Positions 39,649-49,435 of a stretch of 64,000 nucleotides of DNA are shown here, piece by piece. The notes under the pieces are model-generated. The model made no database searches and was not told the origin of the DNA. It saw only the letters and a program-made list of their open reading frames with translations. The position numbers and the translations under genes are program-made. How positions within the stretch are numbered: the first letter of the stretch is position 1; every line of letters begins with the position of its first letter. The DNA comes from Aliidiomarina sp. B3213 (GTDB taxonomy: Bacteria > Pseudomonadota > Gammaproteobacteria > Enterobacterales > Alteromonadaceae), in the NCBI RefSeq assembly GCF_003290085.1, contig NZ_QMKJ01000004.1, positions 202,685-266,684 of the forward strand. Reading direction: 5' to 3'.

Positions 39649-41913
39649 CTAACCGAAGATGCGCTCAAACCAAGAGCGCTCTTCTTTCTGTTCTTGGTCT
39701 CTTAGTCTTCCTCGGCAGTCATAGAATTCAGTCGCGGCCACGCCCATCATCGGAATGCGCAGTGCTTCACTGCAGTCTGGGCCAACGCGATTCATATTCA
39801 TCGCGTCGACATAAATCCAATGCATCGTTTCGGGAAGAACGCGATCTAATGGCTGAATATTACTGCGCCGCCAATATTCTCGGGCTAACGGTAAAGCGCC
39901 AGCACTGCCCGTTAGTCCCACCGGGGAATTATTATCGTAGCCTACCCACACTGTCAGCATCCGTGCCCCATCAAATGAAACGAACCAACTATCTCTTAAA
40001 TCATCTGTAGATCCGGTTTTGCCACCAATATCCTCGCTTACGTCTGATATTGCTTGCCCAGTCCCTCTCGCTACAACCTGCTCCATGGCATATCTAGCCA
40101 TTCGTGCCGCTTCTGGGGTAAGTACCTGTGTAGCCGTATTCTCTCTTAAAAATATGGATTCGCCACGATGAGTTGTTACCGCTTCAATGGTATGCAAAGG
40201 AACGCGCTTTCCCTCGTTTAGCAGAGGCACGTATAGCTGCGAGATTTGAAAGGGAGACATTTCTATCGTACCCAACATCAAACTTGGGTAACTATGGATA
40301 CTAGCTGGCGCTCCTGCGTTGACTAATCGACGTCTAACCTGATCAGCTCCTATTTCCATACCCACGCGCACCACCGGAGCATTGCGAGAATCTATAAAAG
40401 CCTCTAATAACGTAATTTCCCCTCGGAAAGTCTCATCGTAATTCTGAGGCTGCCAAAGGTCTCCACGCTCGTTTACAAGCTCAATTGGAGTGTCTTGTAC
40501 CGGCGTAATCAGATTAAATTCGGCTTCATTTTCGAACGCAAGCGCATAAACCCAAGGCTTTACCAGCGAACCAATTGCACGCTGCGCATTCAAAGCTCGG
40601 TTAAACCCGGCGTTTACTGGCTCTGCTCCGCCAATTAGCGCTTCAATAGCACCCGTACGATAATCAGTCACCAATAGAGCACGTTCTGCACTTTTCACTT
40701 GATCGGGAATAAATTGGCTACGAGCGCTAGACTCGAGCCTTGCCTGCTGCTCTGGGTCAAATGTGGTGTAAATTTTTAATCCCGTTCTATGCCATTGCGA
40801 GCCTTGTACATAATCATTTAATTCAGCTTGTACGGCATCGATAAAGTCTGGGCGGCCATAACGGCTTAGCCGAGTTTGCTCTCGAGTTCTCACTTCACGG
40901 TCAATTGCAGCAAGATACTGAGTTTGATTGATTAAGTCGTTTTCAAACATTAACCGTAAAACTAAATCTCTTCGGCCTTTCGCATTTTCGGGATTTCGTC
41001 GAGGATTATAAAGACTAGGTCCCTTTACCATTCCGATAAGTAATGCGATTTCGTCTACATTGAGGTTCTGTGGCGTTTTTCCAAAGTAGAAGTGGCTACC
41101 TAAACCAATGCCGTGAATAGCATGACCACCGTCTTGCCCAAAAAACACTTCATTAAAATAGGCTTCTAAAATTTCGTCTTTGCTGAAGCGGAAATCTAAG
41201 ATAAGCGCCATTAATGCTTCGTTAAACTTCCGGATATAAGTTTGCTCAGAAGAAAGGAACATATTCTTCACAAGCTGCTGCGTAATTGTACTACCACCTT
41301 GAACTGTTCTACCTGCGGCAATATTGGCAAGAACAGCACGAACAATAGCTGTTGGACGAACACCCGCATGATGGTAAAAATCTTGGTCTTCGACCAGCAA
41401 TAAAGTTTCTTTCATTAATGCCGGAACTTCTTCTAAGCCCAGAATTAACCGGTCTTCTCCTTGTCCAGTAGGAAACCTCCCCATAAGTTGAGGCTCTAAT
41501 CGAATTGCCGTCATCGAATCTTGTTCTGGCCACGACTCTATTCTTTCGAGCACGTTACTCTCATTAAAAAGCAAACGAACGCGCTTTGCCGGCTCTAGGT
41601 TGTCAGGAAAGTCAAAGGCTCTGCGATGCAATAGAATTTGCTGATTGGCTTGCTGAAATTCACCTGGATCACGTGCAGATCTAGACTCACGGTAATCTAA
41701 CGCATGAAGTTCAGAGATAACTTGAGCTAACGAGATATTTTGATGAGGTTCAAGTGATAGAGCACGGCTATAAATTAACGCTGGGGCTTGATAACGGGCA
41801 TGGGCAAAACGCTTTGTTACTTGAGCGTCTAAATATACGCCGTAAAAAGCTAAAACAACCGCACCAACCAGTGCGCATTTAAAAATGAAAGCTAAAGCCG
41901 ACTTGATGGACAC
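39649..41913 (-). CDS. mrcB: penicillin-binding protein 1B
   Basis: Bifunctional murein polymerase: an N-terminal membrane anchor (about 7-27), a UB2H domain (about 50-130), a GT51 glycosyltransferase with VEDQDFYHHAGV and QGGSTITQQLVKN, then a transpeptidase with the SxxK motif in AIGSLVKPW, SRN, and KTGSTDDLRDSW. At 754 residues it is about 90 shorter than the E. coli protein, mostly at the ends. Convergent with maeA. Lipoprotein activator LpoB is not visible in the window. Confidence 0.94.
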   Translation of the reverse strand: MSIKSALAFIFKCALVGAVVLAFYGVYLDAQVTKRFAHARYQAPALIYSRALSLEPHQNISLAQVISELHALDYRESRSARDPGEFQQANQQILLHRRAFDFPDNLEPAKRVRLLFNESNVLERIESWPEQDSMTAIRLEPQLMGRFPTGQGEDRLILGLEEVPALMKETLLLVEDQDFYHHAGVRPTAIVRAVLANIAAGRTVQGGSTITQQLVKNMFLSSEQTYIRKFNEALMALILDFRFSKDEILEAYFNEVFFGQDGGHAIHGIGLGSHFYFGKTPQNLNVDEIALLIGMVKGPSLYNPRRNPENAKGRRDLVLRLMFENDLINQTQYLAAIDREVRTREQTRLSRYGRPDFIDAVQAELNDYVQGSQWHRTGLKIYTTFDPEQQARLESSARSQFIPDQVKSAERALLVTDYRTGAIEALIGGAEPVNAGFNRALNAQRAIGSLVKPWVYALAFENEAEFNLITPVQDTPIELVNERGDLWQPQNYDETFRGEITLLEAFIDSRNAPVVRVGMEIGADQVRRRLVNAGAPASIHSYPSLMLGTIEMSPFQISQLYVPLLNEGKRVPLHTIEAVTTHRGESIFLRENTATQVLTPEAARMARYAMEQVVARGTGQAISDVSEDIGGKTGSTDDLRDSWFVSFDGARMLTVWVGYDNNSPVGLTGSAGALPLAREYWRRSNIQPLDRVLPETMHWIYVDAMNMNRVGPDCSEALRIPMMGVAATEFYDCRGRLRDQEQKEERSWFERIFG

Positions 41914-42015
41914 AACAACCCTCTGTTTTTTGCCATAGCGTAACGCCCAAAAGCAGTTAGGGAAAGCGACTTTGCCTGATTATTACGAATAGACAATGAG
42001 CGAAATAGAGGAATT

Positions 42016-42049
42016 GTTATTCAGCCCTCAACGCCAAGGGCTGAATAAC
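42016..42049 (-). terminator. hairpin after pepB (possible terminator)
   Basis: GTTATTCAGCCCT (42016-42028) and AGGGCTGAATAAC (42037-42049) form a perfect 13-bp stem with an 8-base loop, eight bases past the pepB stop. It lacks a strong T run (CAATTCC follows on the minus strand), so it may be an inefficient terminator or RNA stabiliser. Confidence 0.65.
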
Positions 42050-42056
42050 TTAACGA

Positions 42057-43370
42057 CTAGCGCGTAAGAATGCGCGCAATAGTTTGTACACCTAAGCCTG
42101 TAGCACCGGCAGGATAAAGTGCGTTTGCTTGACCGTGATAAGCACCCGCTAAGTCGAAGTGCAACCAACCTTGCCCCTTATTCGGAGCAAATCTCAGTAG
42201 GAAACCTGCCGCATTACTTGCGCCGCCAGAGCCACCACCCTTCATCGGCTTGCTATTTGCGGTGTCCGCAAACGGCGAAGGACAGTTGTATTGATGCCAA
42301 GAATTTAGGGGCAGACGCCATAGATTTTCATGACTACGTTCAGCAATTTTTAACGCTTCATTGGCAAAACTGTCGTCTACGCTAAATAAGGCGTTGTACT
42401 CTGTACCAACAGCGACTTGTGCCGCACCTGTTAGCGTTGCTGCATCAATAATATATTTGGCATTCAACTCACCTGCGCGAATTAACCCGTCTGCCAATAC
42501 AAGACGACCTTCAGCGTCTGTGTTTACAATCTCAACCGATTGACCGTTCTTGTAGTAAATAATATCGCCATTCTTGTATGCATTACCGTCGATCATGTTT
42601 TCGGCACAGCATAGCAGTAACTTCACGCGCTTATTTAAACCTTGCTGCATGGCAAGAATTAGAGCGCCAGACACCGTTGCGGCCCCACCCATGTCACACT
42701 TCATAGCAACCATGCCTTCGTTGCCTTTAATGCTATACCCACCGGTATCGAACGTAATACCTTTACCGATAAGGGCATACTCTACTTCTGCTTTCTCGTC
42801 ACCGGTTGGATTAAAGTCTAGTTCCAGAAGCACTGGAGGATGCTGACTCGCACGTCCCACAGTATGAATACCAAAACGTTCTTCATTGACTAATTCAGGG
42901 CCAACCACCATGCGCGCAGAAACTGCTTTCCCGCCGACTTCCTGAGCCTTTTCAATAACTTTTTCACACAGGCTTTCTGGATAAATCTCACTTGAGGGCA
43001 AGTTAATAAGATTTCGCACCCAACGATAAGTGTCGACAAGAGGTTTGAGAGATGACTGAGCATCGTCACTAAACACAATCTCATTAGTTGAGCGCGTGTC
43101 TGTGAACCCTTTGGCAAAAGCCCATTGACGCGCCTCTGTCCAACCTTCTCCTTCAAGAGAAACCTTTGCTAAACCCAGCTGATCTAGTTTGCGAGCTGCG
43201 GTTTGAATGACACGAAATTCGGCTTCGTCGTCTTCATTTTTCCGCTCTGCTTGGCGAGTTTCCGGCAATACCACACGGAAACCAGAGTCTGCAGCATACA
43301 CGACACTGTTATCGCGTACCCCTTGTGGACACTCTTCCTTAGTTAACCAAACCGGGATGGCACTAGACAT
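42057..43370 (-). CDS. pepB: peptidase B (M17 leucyl aminopeptidase family)
   Basis: Cytosolic aminopeptidase with two metals. At 437 residues it matches PepB rather than PepA (about 503). The metal-binding region is GKGITFDTGGYSIKG, with KCDMGGAA following, and NTDAEGRLVLADGL is the M17 signature. The start is ATG 43370 in preference to the adjacent ATG 43373, because GAGGTGA ends at 43374, too near the first. It is divergent from sfsA. Confidence 0.92.
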   Translation of the reverse strand: MSSAIPVWLTKEECPQGVRDNSVVYAADSGFRVVLPETRQAERKNEDDEAEFRVIQTAARKLDQLGLAKVSLEGEGWTEARQWAFAKGFTDTRSTNEIVFSDDAQSSLKPLVDTYRWVRNLINLPSSEIYPESLCEKVIEKAQEVGGKAVSARMVVGPELVNEERFGIHTVGRASQHPPVLLELDFNPTGDEKAEVEYALIGKGITFDTGGYSIKGNEGMVAMKCDMGGAATVSGALILAMQQGLNKRVKLLLCCAENMIDGNAYKNGDIIYYKNGQSVEIVNTDAEGRLVLADGLIRAGELNAKYIIDAATLTGAAQVAVGTEYNALFSVDDSFANEALKIAERSHENLWRLPLNSWHQYNCPSPFADTANSKPMKGGGSGGASNAAGFLLRFAPNKGQGWLHFDLAGAYHGQANALYPAGATGLGVQTIARILTR

Positions 43371-43526
43371 CATTCACCTCACAACGTAGTTTAAGTCCGT
43401 AAAAAATAAATCTGAGAGCGTGATCACTTCAGCGCACTCAAACAGAGCTTTGAATTATAGCAAGCCATACTTTAAAAAACAGAAAGCAAAACCTGAAGAC
43501 GTACTGTAACGAGAAAATAAACAGCT

Positions 43527-44222
43527 ATGCAATTTAATCCTCCTCTGAAAGCCGCCAAATTAGTAAAAAGATACAAGCGCTTTTTAGCAGACGTAACTCT
43601 GCCCGATGGTTCTGAACTTACCGTTCATTGCCCTAATACAGGTGCAATGACTGGCTGTGCTATCCCCGACAGCGAAGTTTGGCTGAGCGAGAGCGACAAC
43701 AAAAAGCGAAAGTACGCACACACTTGGGAAGTTGCGAAACTCCCCTCAAAAGATTGGGTGTGCATTAATACGCACCGCGCAAATGAGCTTGTAGTGGAAG
43801 CCTTACATACCTCTTTACCGAAAGAGCTTGAAAGCTTCTCAGCAATGGAGCGTGAAGTTAAATACGGTGAAAAAAGTAGATGTGACATTGTGTTACAAAG
43901 AAATAACGCACCAGACACCTATATCGAGGTAAAATCCGTGACATTGCTTGAAGATGAGAACGGCTACTTCCCTGATGCTGTTTCAACACGAGCAACAAGA
44001 CAAATAGAAGAACTTATTCAACTGAAACATGACACGGGAAACGACATCGCGATTGTTTATGCAGTTATGCATACCGGCATAAAAAACGTACAGACGGCAA
44101 CGCATATTGATCCAAACTATGCTGCTATGTGTAAACAAGCAGAGGCAAATGGGCTAACTATTTTCAAGGCTTTTTTCAATATAAATCAATATGGTATTGA
44201 ATTTTCAAATTGGAGCGCTTGA
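43527..44222 (+). CDS. sfsA: sugar fermentation stimulation protein homologue SfsA
   Basis: SfsA family protein of 231 residues, possibly nucleic-acid binding with a nuclease-like fold. Conserved segments are RYKRFLADVTLPDG, HCPNTGAMTG, HRANELVVEAL, DIVLQ-N and YIEVKSVTL, and FPDAVSTRATRQIEEL. The family's role is unresolved despite the name. It is 123 bases upstream of dksA, the usual gammaproteobacterial neighbour. Confidence 0.93.
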   Translation: MQFNPPLKAAKLVKRYKRFLADVTLPDGSELTVHCPNTGAMTGCAIPDSEVWLSESDNKKRKYAHTWEVAKLPSKDWVCINTHRANELVVEALHTSLPKELESFSAMEREVKYGEKSRCDIVLQRNNAPDTYIEVKSVTLLEDENGYFPDAVSTRATRQIEELIQLKHDTGNDIAIVYAVMHTGIKNVQTATHIDPNYAAMCKQAEANGLTIFKAFFNINQYGIEFSNWSA

Positions 44223-44345
44223 ATCTTGATTTCCAGCCCCCATTTGCTGTTTTTGCGGTAAAATTGCACGTATTTTTTTTATCTGATATACATACCCATC
44301 TTTTTTGAGACAGGTTAGTTGTAAACCTCCCGGAGGGAATGAACT

Positions 44346-44798
44346 ATGGCGGCAGCTAAGGAAAGGAAAGCGCACGGAATTCTTGCGCAAGCGGGGCTTG
44401 AGCCTTACGCCGAGAAGAAAGGCGAAGAGTACATGAATGAAGCGCAGCGCGCTCATTTTAAAAAGATTTTAGAAGTGTGGCGTGCACAACTTAGAGAAGA
44501 AGTTGACCGTACCGTTGGCCACTTGAAGGAAGACGCTGAAAATTACGCTGACCCAGTCGATCGAGCAGCACAGGAAGAAGAGTTTGCTATCGAGTTACGT
44601 ACTCGCGACAGAGAACGTAAATTGATTAAGAAAATTGAAAAAACATTGGAGCTTATCGAGCACAACGATTTCGGCTTTTGTGAGTCGTGCGGTGTGGAAA
44701 TAGGTATTCGCCGGTTAGAAGCAAGACCAACTGCAGACTTATGTATAGACTGTAAAAGCCTTGCAGAAATCCGCGAAAAGCAAATGAAAGGCTCTTAA
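44346..44798 (+). CDS. dksA: RNA polymerase-binding transcription factor DksA
   Basis: ppGpp co-regulator entering the secondary channel of RNA polymerase. The 150-residue protein has a coiled coil (about 35-108) with acidic tip ADPVDRA (D69 and D72, equivalent to E. coli D71 and D74). The C4 zinc finger uses C112, C115, C133 and C136. A very strong ribosome site, GGAGGG, precedes the ATG. It lies six bases upstream of gluQ. Confidence 0.97.
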   Translation: MAAAKERKAHGILAQAGLEPYAEKKGEEYMNEAQRAHFKKILEVWRAQLREEVDRTVGHLKEDAENYADPVDRAAQEEEFAIELRTRDRERKLIKKIEKTLELIEHNDFGFCESCGVEIGIRRLEARPTADLCIDCKSLAEIREKQMKGS

Positions 44799-44804
44799 GC
44801 AAAG

Positions 44805-45692
44805 GTGGCAGACCTAGCTACGCACTATCGGGGGCGTTTCGCCCCTAGTCCATCGGGCCCGCTTCATGCGGGCTCTTTAGTTGCAGCTCTAGCAAGCTAC
44901 TTAGATGCTCGCGCAAATCGTGGCAGTTGGCTTGTTCGTATTGAAGACATAGACCCACCAAGAGAAGTAGAGGGCGCAGCTGACATCATTCTCGAGCAAC
45001 TACAGGCACATGGGTTAGCATGGGACGAACCCGTTCTTTGGCAATCGCAGTCTGAGCAAGTTTTTCAAAAAGTCTTACAAGCTTTATTGAGCGCACGCCA
45101 AGCCTACTACTGCAATTGTACCCGCAAAGAAATTCAGCAACGTGGCGGCCACTACGATGGATTTTGTCGAGACAAAAATAGAGCAGCTGAAAATGCTAGT
45201 GTTCGCTTTCTGAATACTGGCGCGTGTCAAAGTTTTGAAGACCGTCTGCTCGGTCACATCAAAGTGCCACAAGAGTTTGCCCTTGAAGACTTTGTTCTTA
45301 AACGCAGAGACGGTTTATGGGCTTATCAGCTAGCGGTAGTTGCCGACGACTACTGCCAAGGCATCACTCATGTGGTACGTGGCCAAGACTTATTGTTCCC
45401 TACAGTTTGGCAAATTGAACTTTGGAAAAATCTGCAAAACCTAAGTTTCTTAAGCCCAGAGCAGACTCACGACGTGCCGAACTACGCACATGTGAAACTT
45501 CAACTTGATCGGAATGGCAACAAACTGAGTAAGCAAAACCATGCACCAGCTATCGACAACAACCAAGCTTCAAACAACCTTTGCCAAGCATTAGTTGCGC
45601 TTGATATTGAAATTCCCCACAACCTGGCAACAGCAAGCGTTGATGAAATCATTACGTTTGGCGTTGAAAAATGGAAAAGCCAAAAAATATAA
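44805..45692 (+). CDS. gluQ: glutamyl-Q tRNA(Asp) synthetase
   Basis: Glutamylates queuosine in tRNA-Asp; it resembles the catalytic half of GluRS and lacks the anticodon domain (295 residues). RFAPSPSGPLHAGSLVAAL is the HIGH-like motif, the zinc ligands include YYCNCTRKEI and FCRDKN, and KLSKQNHA is the KMSKS equivalent. Starts at GTG 44805, six bases after dksA. The dksA-gluQ-pcnB-folK order is typical. Confidence 0.94.
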   Translation: MADLATHYRGRFAPSPSGPLHAGSLVAALASYLDARANRGSWLVRIEDIDPPREVEGAADIILEQLQAHGLAWDEPVLWQSQSEQVFQKVLQALLSARQAYYCNCTRKEIQQRGGHYDGFCRDKNRAAENASVRFLNTGACQSFEDRLLGHIKVPQEFALEDFVLKRRDGLWAYQLAVVADDYCQGITHVVRGQDLLFPTVWQIELWKNLQNLSFLSPEQTHDVPNYAHVKLQLDRNGNKLSKQNHAPAIDNNQASNNLCQALVALDIEIPHNLATASVDEIITFGVEKWKSQKI

Positions 45693-45733
45693 TATGTTCA
45701 ATATCATCGCGATCGGTTAAAATGCGCGCGGTT

Positions 45734-45750
45734 GCACAATAAAGTTGTGC
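45734..45750 (+). other. hairpin in the pcnB leader
   Basis: GCACAA (45734-45739) and TTGTGC (45745-45750) pair around a TAAAG loop. No T run follows, so it is not a standard terminator. It is 35 bases upstream of the proposed pcnB start and could mark an mRNA structure affecting translation, or be incidental. Confidence 0.45.
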
Positions 45751-45785
45751 GATAAAATATAGACTAGACGGTTAGTTTCAAAATA

Positions 45786-47159
45786 TTGATTTTAGGCTTG
45801 AGGATTCCCGCCATCATTAAGAAGTTTTTAAAAAAGGACAAACGCGAAAACAAGCCTGCGGTGCAGATTATCCCTCGCGACAAGCACCCTATATCGCGCG
45901 ATGACATTTCTGAGCATGCTTTAAAAGTTCTTTACCGCCTGCACAAATCAGGTTATGACGCATACCTTGTTGGAGGGTGTGTCCGCGACTTACTTCTTGG
46001 TGTTACGCCTAAAGACTTTGACGTTGTAACCAACGCAACTCCGGAGCAAATTAAAGGTTTATTCAGAAACTGTCGGCTCATTGGTCGCAGATTTCGCCTC
46101 GCTCATATTGTCTTTGGCAGAGACATTATTGAAGTAGCTACGTTTCGCGGTCATCACAGCGATGAAGAACAAGGTTCCAACAAGTCAAAGACATCTAAAA
46201 CAGGTTTAGTGCTGCGCGACAACGTATTTGGCTCTATCGAAGAAGACGCAGCTCGCAGAGACTTTACCGTAAATGCGCTTTACTACAACATCGCCGACTT
46301 CTCCATCTACGACTTTGTAGGCGGTATGGAAGACCTAGAAAAAGGTGTTTTAAAGCTTATTGGCGACCCCGAACAACGTTATCGCGAAGATCCTGTACGC
46401 ATGCTTCGCGCGGCTCGATTTGCCACTAAACTGAGCTTGAAAATTAGTGACGACTGCCGCCAACCCATTCCACAGCTGTCATATTTGCTAGACGACATAC
46501 CGGCCGCGCGCTTGTTTGAAGAGTCTTTAAAGCTATTTTTAGCACAACGTGCAGTGGCTAACTTTGAAGTCCTGAATGAACTCGGCTTATTGTCGCATTT
46601 GTTCCCTATTCTCAAAGCTCCGCTGAAAGATTCTAATAGCAACGAATACCGCATGATGATGCAAGTGATGAAAGACACCGACAAGCGCTTGAGCGCCAAC
46701 AAGTCGGTGAACCCTGCATACCTTTTCGCAGCGATTTTATGGTATCCAATGGTGGCTCGCGCTCAAGAAATAGTGCAAGAAGCTACACTAGCCGAATACG
46801 ATGCTTTTCAAATAGCTGCAGCTGAAATCACTTCTGTTCAAGCGAGAAGCATTTCTCTACCTAAGCGCTTTTCTTTACCCATGCGCGACATTTGGTTGCT
46901 ACAAATACGGTTGCGCCAGCAAAACCCAGTGAAGGCTAAGCGGCTTCTCAGCCATCCTAAGTTTAGAGCGGGTTACGATTTCTTGTTGTTACGAGGAGTT
47001 GTTGAGAATGACGACGAATTAGCCAAACTCTCTGTATTTTGGAATTCCATGCAAGAGCAATTTAGCGACGAAGTGCATTCAGGAAAGCCAAGTAAGCCGC
47101 AGAAGCGTCGCGGAACGCGCCGACGTAGAAAGCCCAAATCTAAAAAGCCGAGTGCATAG
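45786..47159 (+). CDS. pcnB: poly(A) polymerase I with non-ATG start
   Basis: Adenylates RNA 3' ends to promote decay. VGGCVRDLLLGVTPKDFDVVTN contains the nucleotidyltransferase acids; DPVRMLRAARFATKL and the basic C-terminus (RRGTRRRRKPKSKK) match PAP I. No ATG occurs in frame from the TAG at 45765 until the GGMEDL methionine around residue 180, inside the catalytic region. TTG 45786 (457 residues) or TTG 45798 are the likely starts, and no strong ribosome site is seen. E. coli pcnB is known to use an AUU start. Confidence 0.93.
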   Translation: MILGLRIPAIIKKFLKKDKRENKPAVQIIPRDKHPISRDDISEHALKVLYRLHKSGYDAYLVGGCVRDLLLGVTPKDFDVVTNATPEQIKGLFRNCRLIGRRFRLAHIVFGRDIIEVATFRGHHSDEEQGSNKSKTSKTGLVLRDNVFGSIEEDAARRDFTVNALYYNIADFSIYDFVGGMEDLEKGVLKLIGDPEQRYREDPVRMLRAARFATKLSLKISDDCRQPIPQLSYLLDDIPAARLFEESLKLFLAQRAVANFEVLNELGLLSHLFPILKAPLKDSNSNEYRMMMQVMKDTDKRLSANKSVNPAYLFAAILWYPMVARAQEIVQEATLAEYDAFQIAAAEITSVQARSISLPKRFSLPMRDIWLLQIRLRQQNPVKAKRLLSHPKFRAGYDFLLLRGVVENDDELAKLSVFWNSMQEQFSDEVHSGKPSKPQKRRGTRRRRKPKSKKPSA

Positions 47160-47168
47160 GGTATTCCT

Positions 47169-47672
47169 GTGGCTGAAGTGTTTATTGGTATTGGAGCGAA
47201 CTTGGGCGATCCCGTAGCTCAAGTTGAAAGTGCGCTAAAGACCTTACAAAGTCACCAGCACATTCAAGAACTGCAAAGCTCTTCGCTATATGCCTCTAAG
47301 CCTATGGGCCCCCAAGATCAGCCCGACTATGTCAATGCTGTCGCACGGCTCTCTACACTACTTAATCCTCATGCGTTATTGGACGCACTCCAAGGCATTG
47401 AAAACGACCATCATCGGGTGCGCAAACAACGTTGGGGAGCAAGAACGCTAGACCTAGATATTCTTTACTACGACGACCTTCAATGTGAGGACGACCGACT
47501 CACACTTCCCCATCCCGGAGTGCTCGAGCGTGAATTTGTGTTGTACCCATTAGCAGAGCTATCTCCCAACTTTTTATTTCCAGACGGAAACAGCATAGAA
47601 AATGTGCTCGCTAAAACACCTCGCAATGGCCTTGAGAAAATTAAGTCGGTACTTTTAACAAGTAGCTCATAG
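47169..47672 (+). CDS. folK: 6-hydroxymethyl-dihydropterin pyrophosphokinase
   Basis: Transfers pyrophosphate from ATP to 6-hydroxymethyl-7,8-dihydropterin in folate synthesis. The 167-residue protein has GIGANLGDPVAQV at the N-terminus, RWGARTLDLDILYYDD (the metal and ATP motif) near residue 88, and LPHPGVLEREFVLYPLAEL. Starts at GTG 47169, nine bases after pcnB. Confidence 0.95.
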   Translation: MAEVFIGIGANLGDPVAQVESALKTLQSHQHIQELQSSSLYASKPMGPQDQPDYVNAVARLSTLLNPHALLDALQGIENDHHRVRKQRWGARTLDLDILYYDDLQCEDDRLTLPHPGVLEREFVLYPLAELSPNFLFPDGNSIENVLAKTPRNGLEKIKSVLLTSSS

Positions 47673-47708
47673 GGTTACAATGCGACCAAGTTGCTAAGGA
47701 AACCCACT

Positions 47709-48503
47709 ATGAGTCGCATCCAAATCTCAAAGCTTTTCAAAATGAAAAAAGAGGGTGAGAAAATCACCGCCCTAACTGCTTACGACGCAAGCTTTAGCAA
47801 GCTATTTGCGGACGCAGGTGTCGAAGTTATGCTTATCGGCGACTCTTTAGGCATGGTTCTGCACGGTGATGACAGTACTCTAGCCGTTTCCGTAGAAGAT
47901 ATTGCTTACCACACGTCTTGCGTTCGAAAAGGCGCCCCGAATAGCTTTGTTATCGCAGATATGCCATTTATGAGCTATAGCACCCCCAACGATGCAGCTC
48001 AGTCTGCCGCAAAACTCATGCGAGCAGGTGCCAATATGGTGAAAATGGAAGGTGGGCAACATTTAGCGGACACCGTGAAGCATCTAACGCAGCATGGCAT
48101 ACCCGTATGCGCCCACTTAGGCTTGTTACCACAACAAGTTAACGTGATCGGCGGTTACCGAGTTCAAGGAAAAACCGAGCAACAAGCGAATCAGTTAATT
48201 GAGGAAGGCAAAGCATTACAAGAAGCAGGCGCACAGCTTCTAGTTGTGGAGTGTATACCTAAAGGATTAGGCAAACGCTTTAGCGAAGCGTTAAGCATAC
48301 CTGTAATTGGGATTGGTGCTGGAGCAGAAACCGACGGTCAAATTCTAGTTATGCACGACATGCTTGGTATGAATGCAGATTACTTACCTAAGTTTACTAA
48401 GAACTTTTTAGCTAACGGTGGTAGCCTTGAAGGTGCTGTATCGGCTTATGTTCAGGCCGTTAAACGAAAAGAATTCCCTGCCCAAGAGCACACTTTCGAG
48501 TAA
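47709..48503 (+). CDS. panB: 3-methyl-2-oxobutanoate hydroxymethyltransferase
   Basis: First committed step of pantothenate synthesis, using 5,10-methylene-THF. Start ATG 47709 with AAGGAA upstream gives 264 residues, as usual; an ORF start at 47691 adds six residues without a ribosome site. [39 protein letters not shown] and [12 protein letters not shown] are family landmarks. panC follows after five bases. Confidence 0.97.
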   Translation: MSRIQISKLFKMKKEGEKITALTAYDASFSKLFADAGVEVMLIGDSLGMVLHGDDSTLAVSVEDIAYHTSCVRKGAPNSFVIADMPFMSYSTPNDAAQSAAKLMRAGANMVKMEGGQHLADTVKHLTQHGIPVCAHLGLLPQQVNVIGGYRVQGKTEQQANQLIEEGKALQEAGAQLLVVECIPKGLGKRFSEALSIPVIGIGAGAETDGQILVMHDMLGMNADYLPKFTKNFLANGGSLEGAVSAYVQAVKRKEFPAQEHTFE

Positions 48504-48508
48504 AACTC

Positions 48509-49354
48509 ATGCAGCAAATAGAAACCATTAACGAGCTACGCAATTTGCGAAACGCTTGGCGACTAGAAAAGAAAACCGTAGCCTTTGTGCCTACCATGGG
48601 TAATCTTCATGCTGGTCACCTTGCTTTAGTAGAAAAGGCAAAAACGCTTGCTGATTATGTGGTTGTTTCTATTTTTGTAAACCCAATGCAATTTGGGCAA
48701 AACGAAGACCTTTCCACTTACCCTAGAACACTCGAAGAAGACAAAGCTGCGCTAGCCGAGTTGGGCGTGAATGTTGTTTTCACTCCGCATGCAGAAGAGG
48801 TTTACCCGCGAGGATTAGCACAACAAACTCAGGTAGAAGTACCTGCAATCTCGAACATTCTATGTGGCGCAAGTCGTCCGGGGCATTTTCAGGGTGTCGC
48901 AACGGTAGTGTGTAAGTTCTTTAATATGCTGCAACCTGAATTTGCCGTGTTTGGAAAGAAGGATTACCAGCAGTTATTAGTCATCAAAATGATGGTCGCC
49001 GATTTGTCGATTTCCACCGAGATTGTCGGTGTCGATACAAAAAGAAACGAAGACGGGCTTGCTCTAAGTTCTCGTAATGGATACCTCAGTACGGAACAAC
49101 TCAACTGCGCGACTATTATTCAAAAGAGTTTACAGCGCTTGTCCCAAGCATTGAAAAACCAACAACCCTTGGCGGATGCAATAGCAGAGGCGAGACAAGA
49201 TTGGGTTAAGCACGATATTAAACCCGATTACTTAGAAGTGCGAAGACAGTCTGATTTGCTCCTTCCAGAAAGCACAGACCAAAGCTTAGTTATTTTGGCA
49301 GCTGCTTATGTCGGGAAAACACGTCTTATCGACAATTTAGAAGTTCAGCTGTAG
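48509..49354 (+). CDS. panC: pantothenate synthetase
   Basis: Joins pantoate and beta-alanine using ATP. The 281-residue protein has VPTMGNLHAGHLALV (the HxGH motif), SIFVNPMQFGQNEDL, FGKKDYQQLLVIK and LALSSRNGYLS. Immediately downstream of panB and upstream of panP, which supplies its beta-alanine substrate. Confidence 0.97.
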   Translation: MQQIETINELRNLRNAWRLEKKTVAFVPTMGNLHAGHLALVEKAKTLADYVVVSIFVNPMQFGQNEDLSTYPRTLEEDKAALAELGVNVVFTPHAEEVYPRGLAQQTQVEVPAISNILCGASRPGHFQGVATVVCKFFNMLQPEFAVFGKKDYQQLLVIKMMVADLSISTEIVGVDTKRNEDGLALSSRNGYLSTEQLNCATIIQKSLQRLSQALKNQQPLADAIAEARQDWVKHDIKPDYLEVRRQSDLLLPESTDQSLVILAAAYVGKTRLIDNLEVQL

Positions 49355-49435
49355 TCAATCAAAAACCTCCCACAGTGGCTTTTTTCCTCGTTCGTATGGT
49401 AAAGTTTGCGGCTCAAATTTTCTGGAGAAAGTTGT

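Noticed and set aside
43500-43530. Possible LexA box (CTGT...ACAG) upstream of sfsA
   Set aside because: The spacing between CTGT and ACAG is longer than the eight bases of the consensus.
44326-44345. Near-palindrome CCTCCCGGAGG covering the dksA ribosome site
   Set aside because: The arms leave a one-base loop, so they cannot fold into a useful hairpin; it is probably just the ribosome site plus chance.
49360-49395. Terminator between panC and panP (CCTCCCACAGTGGCTTTTTT)
   Set aside because: The T run is present, but the arms do not pair into a stem of useful length.
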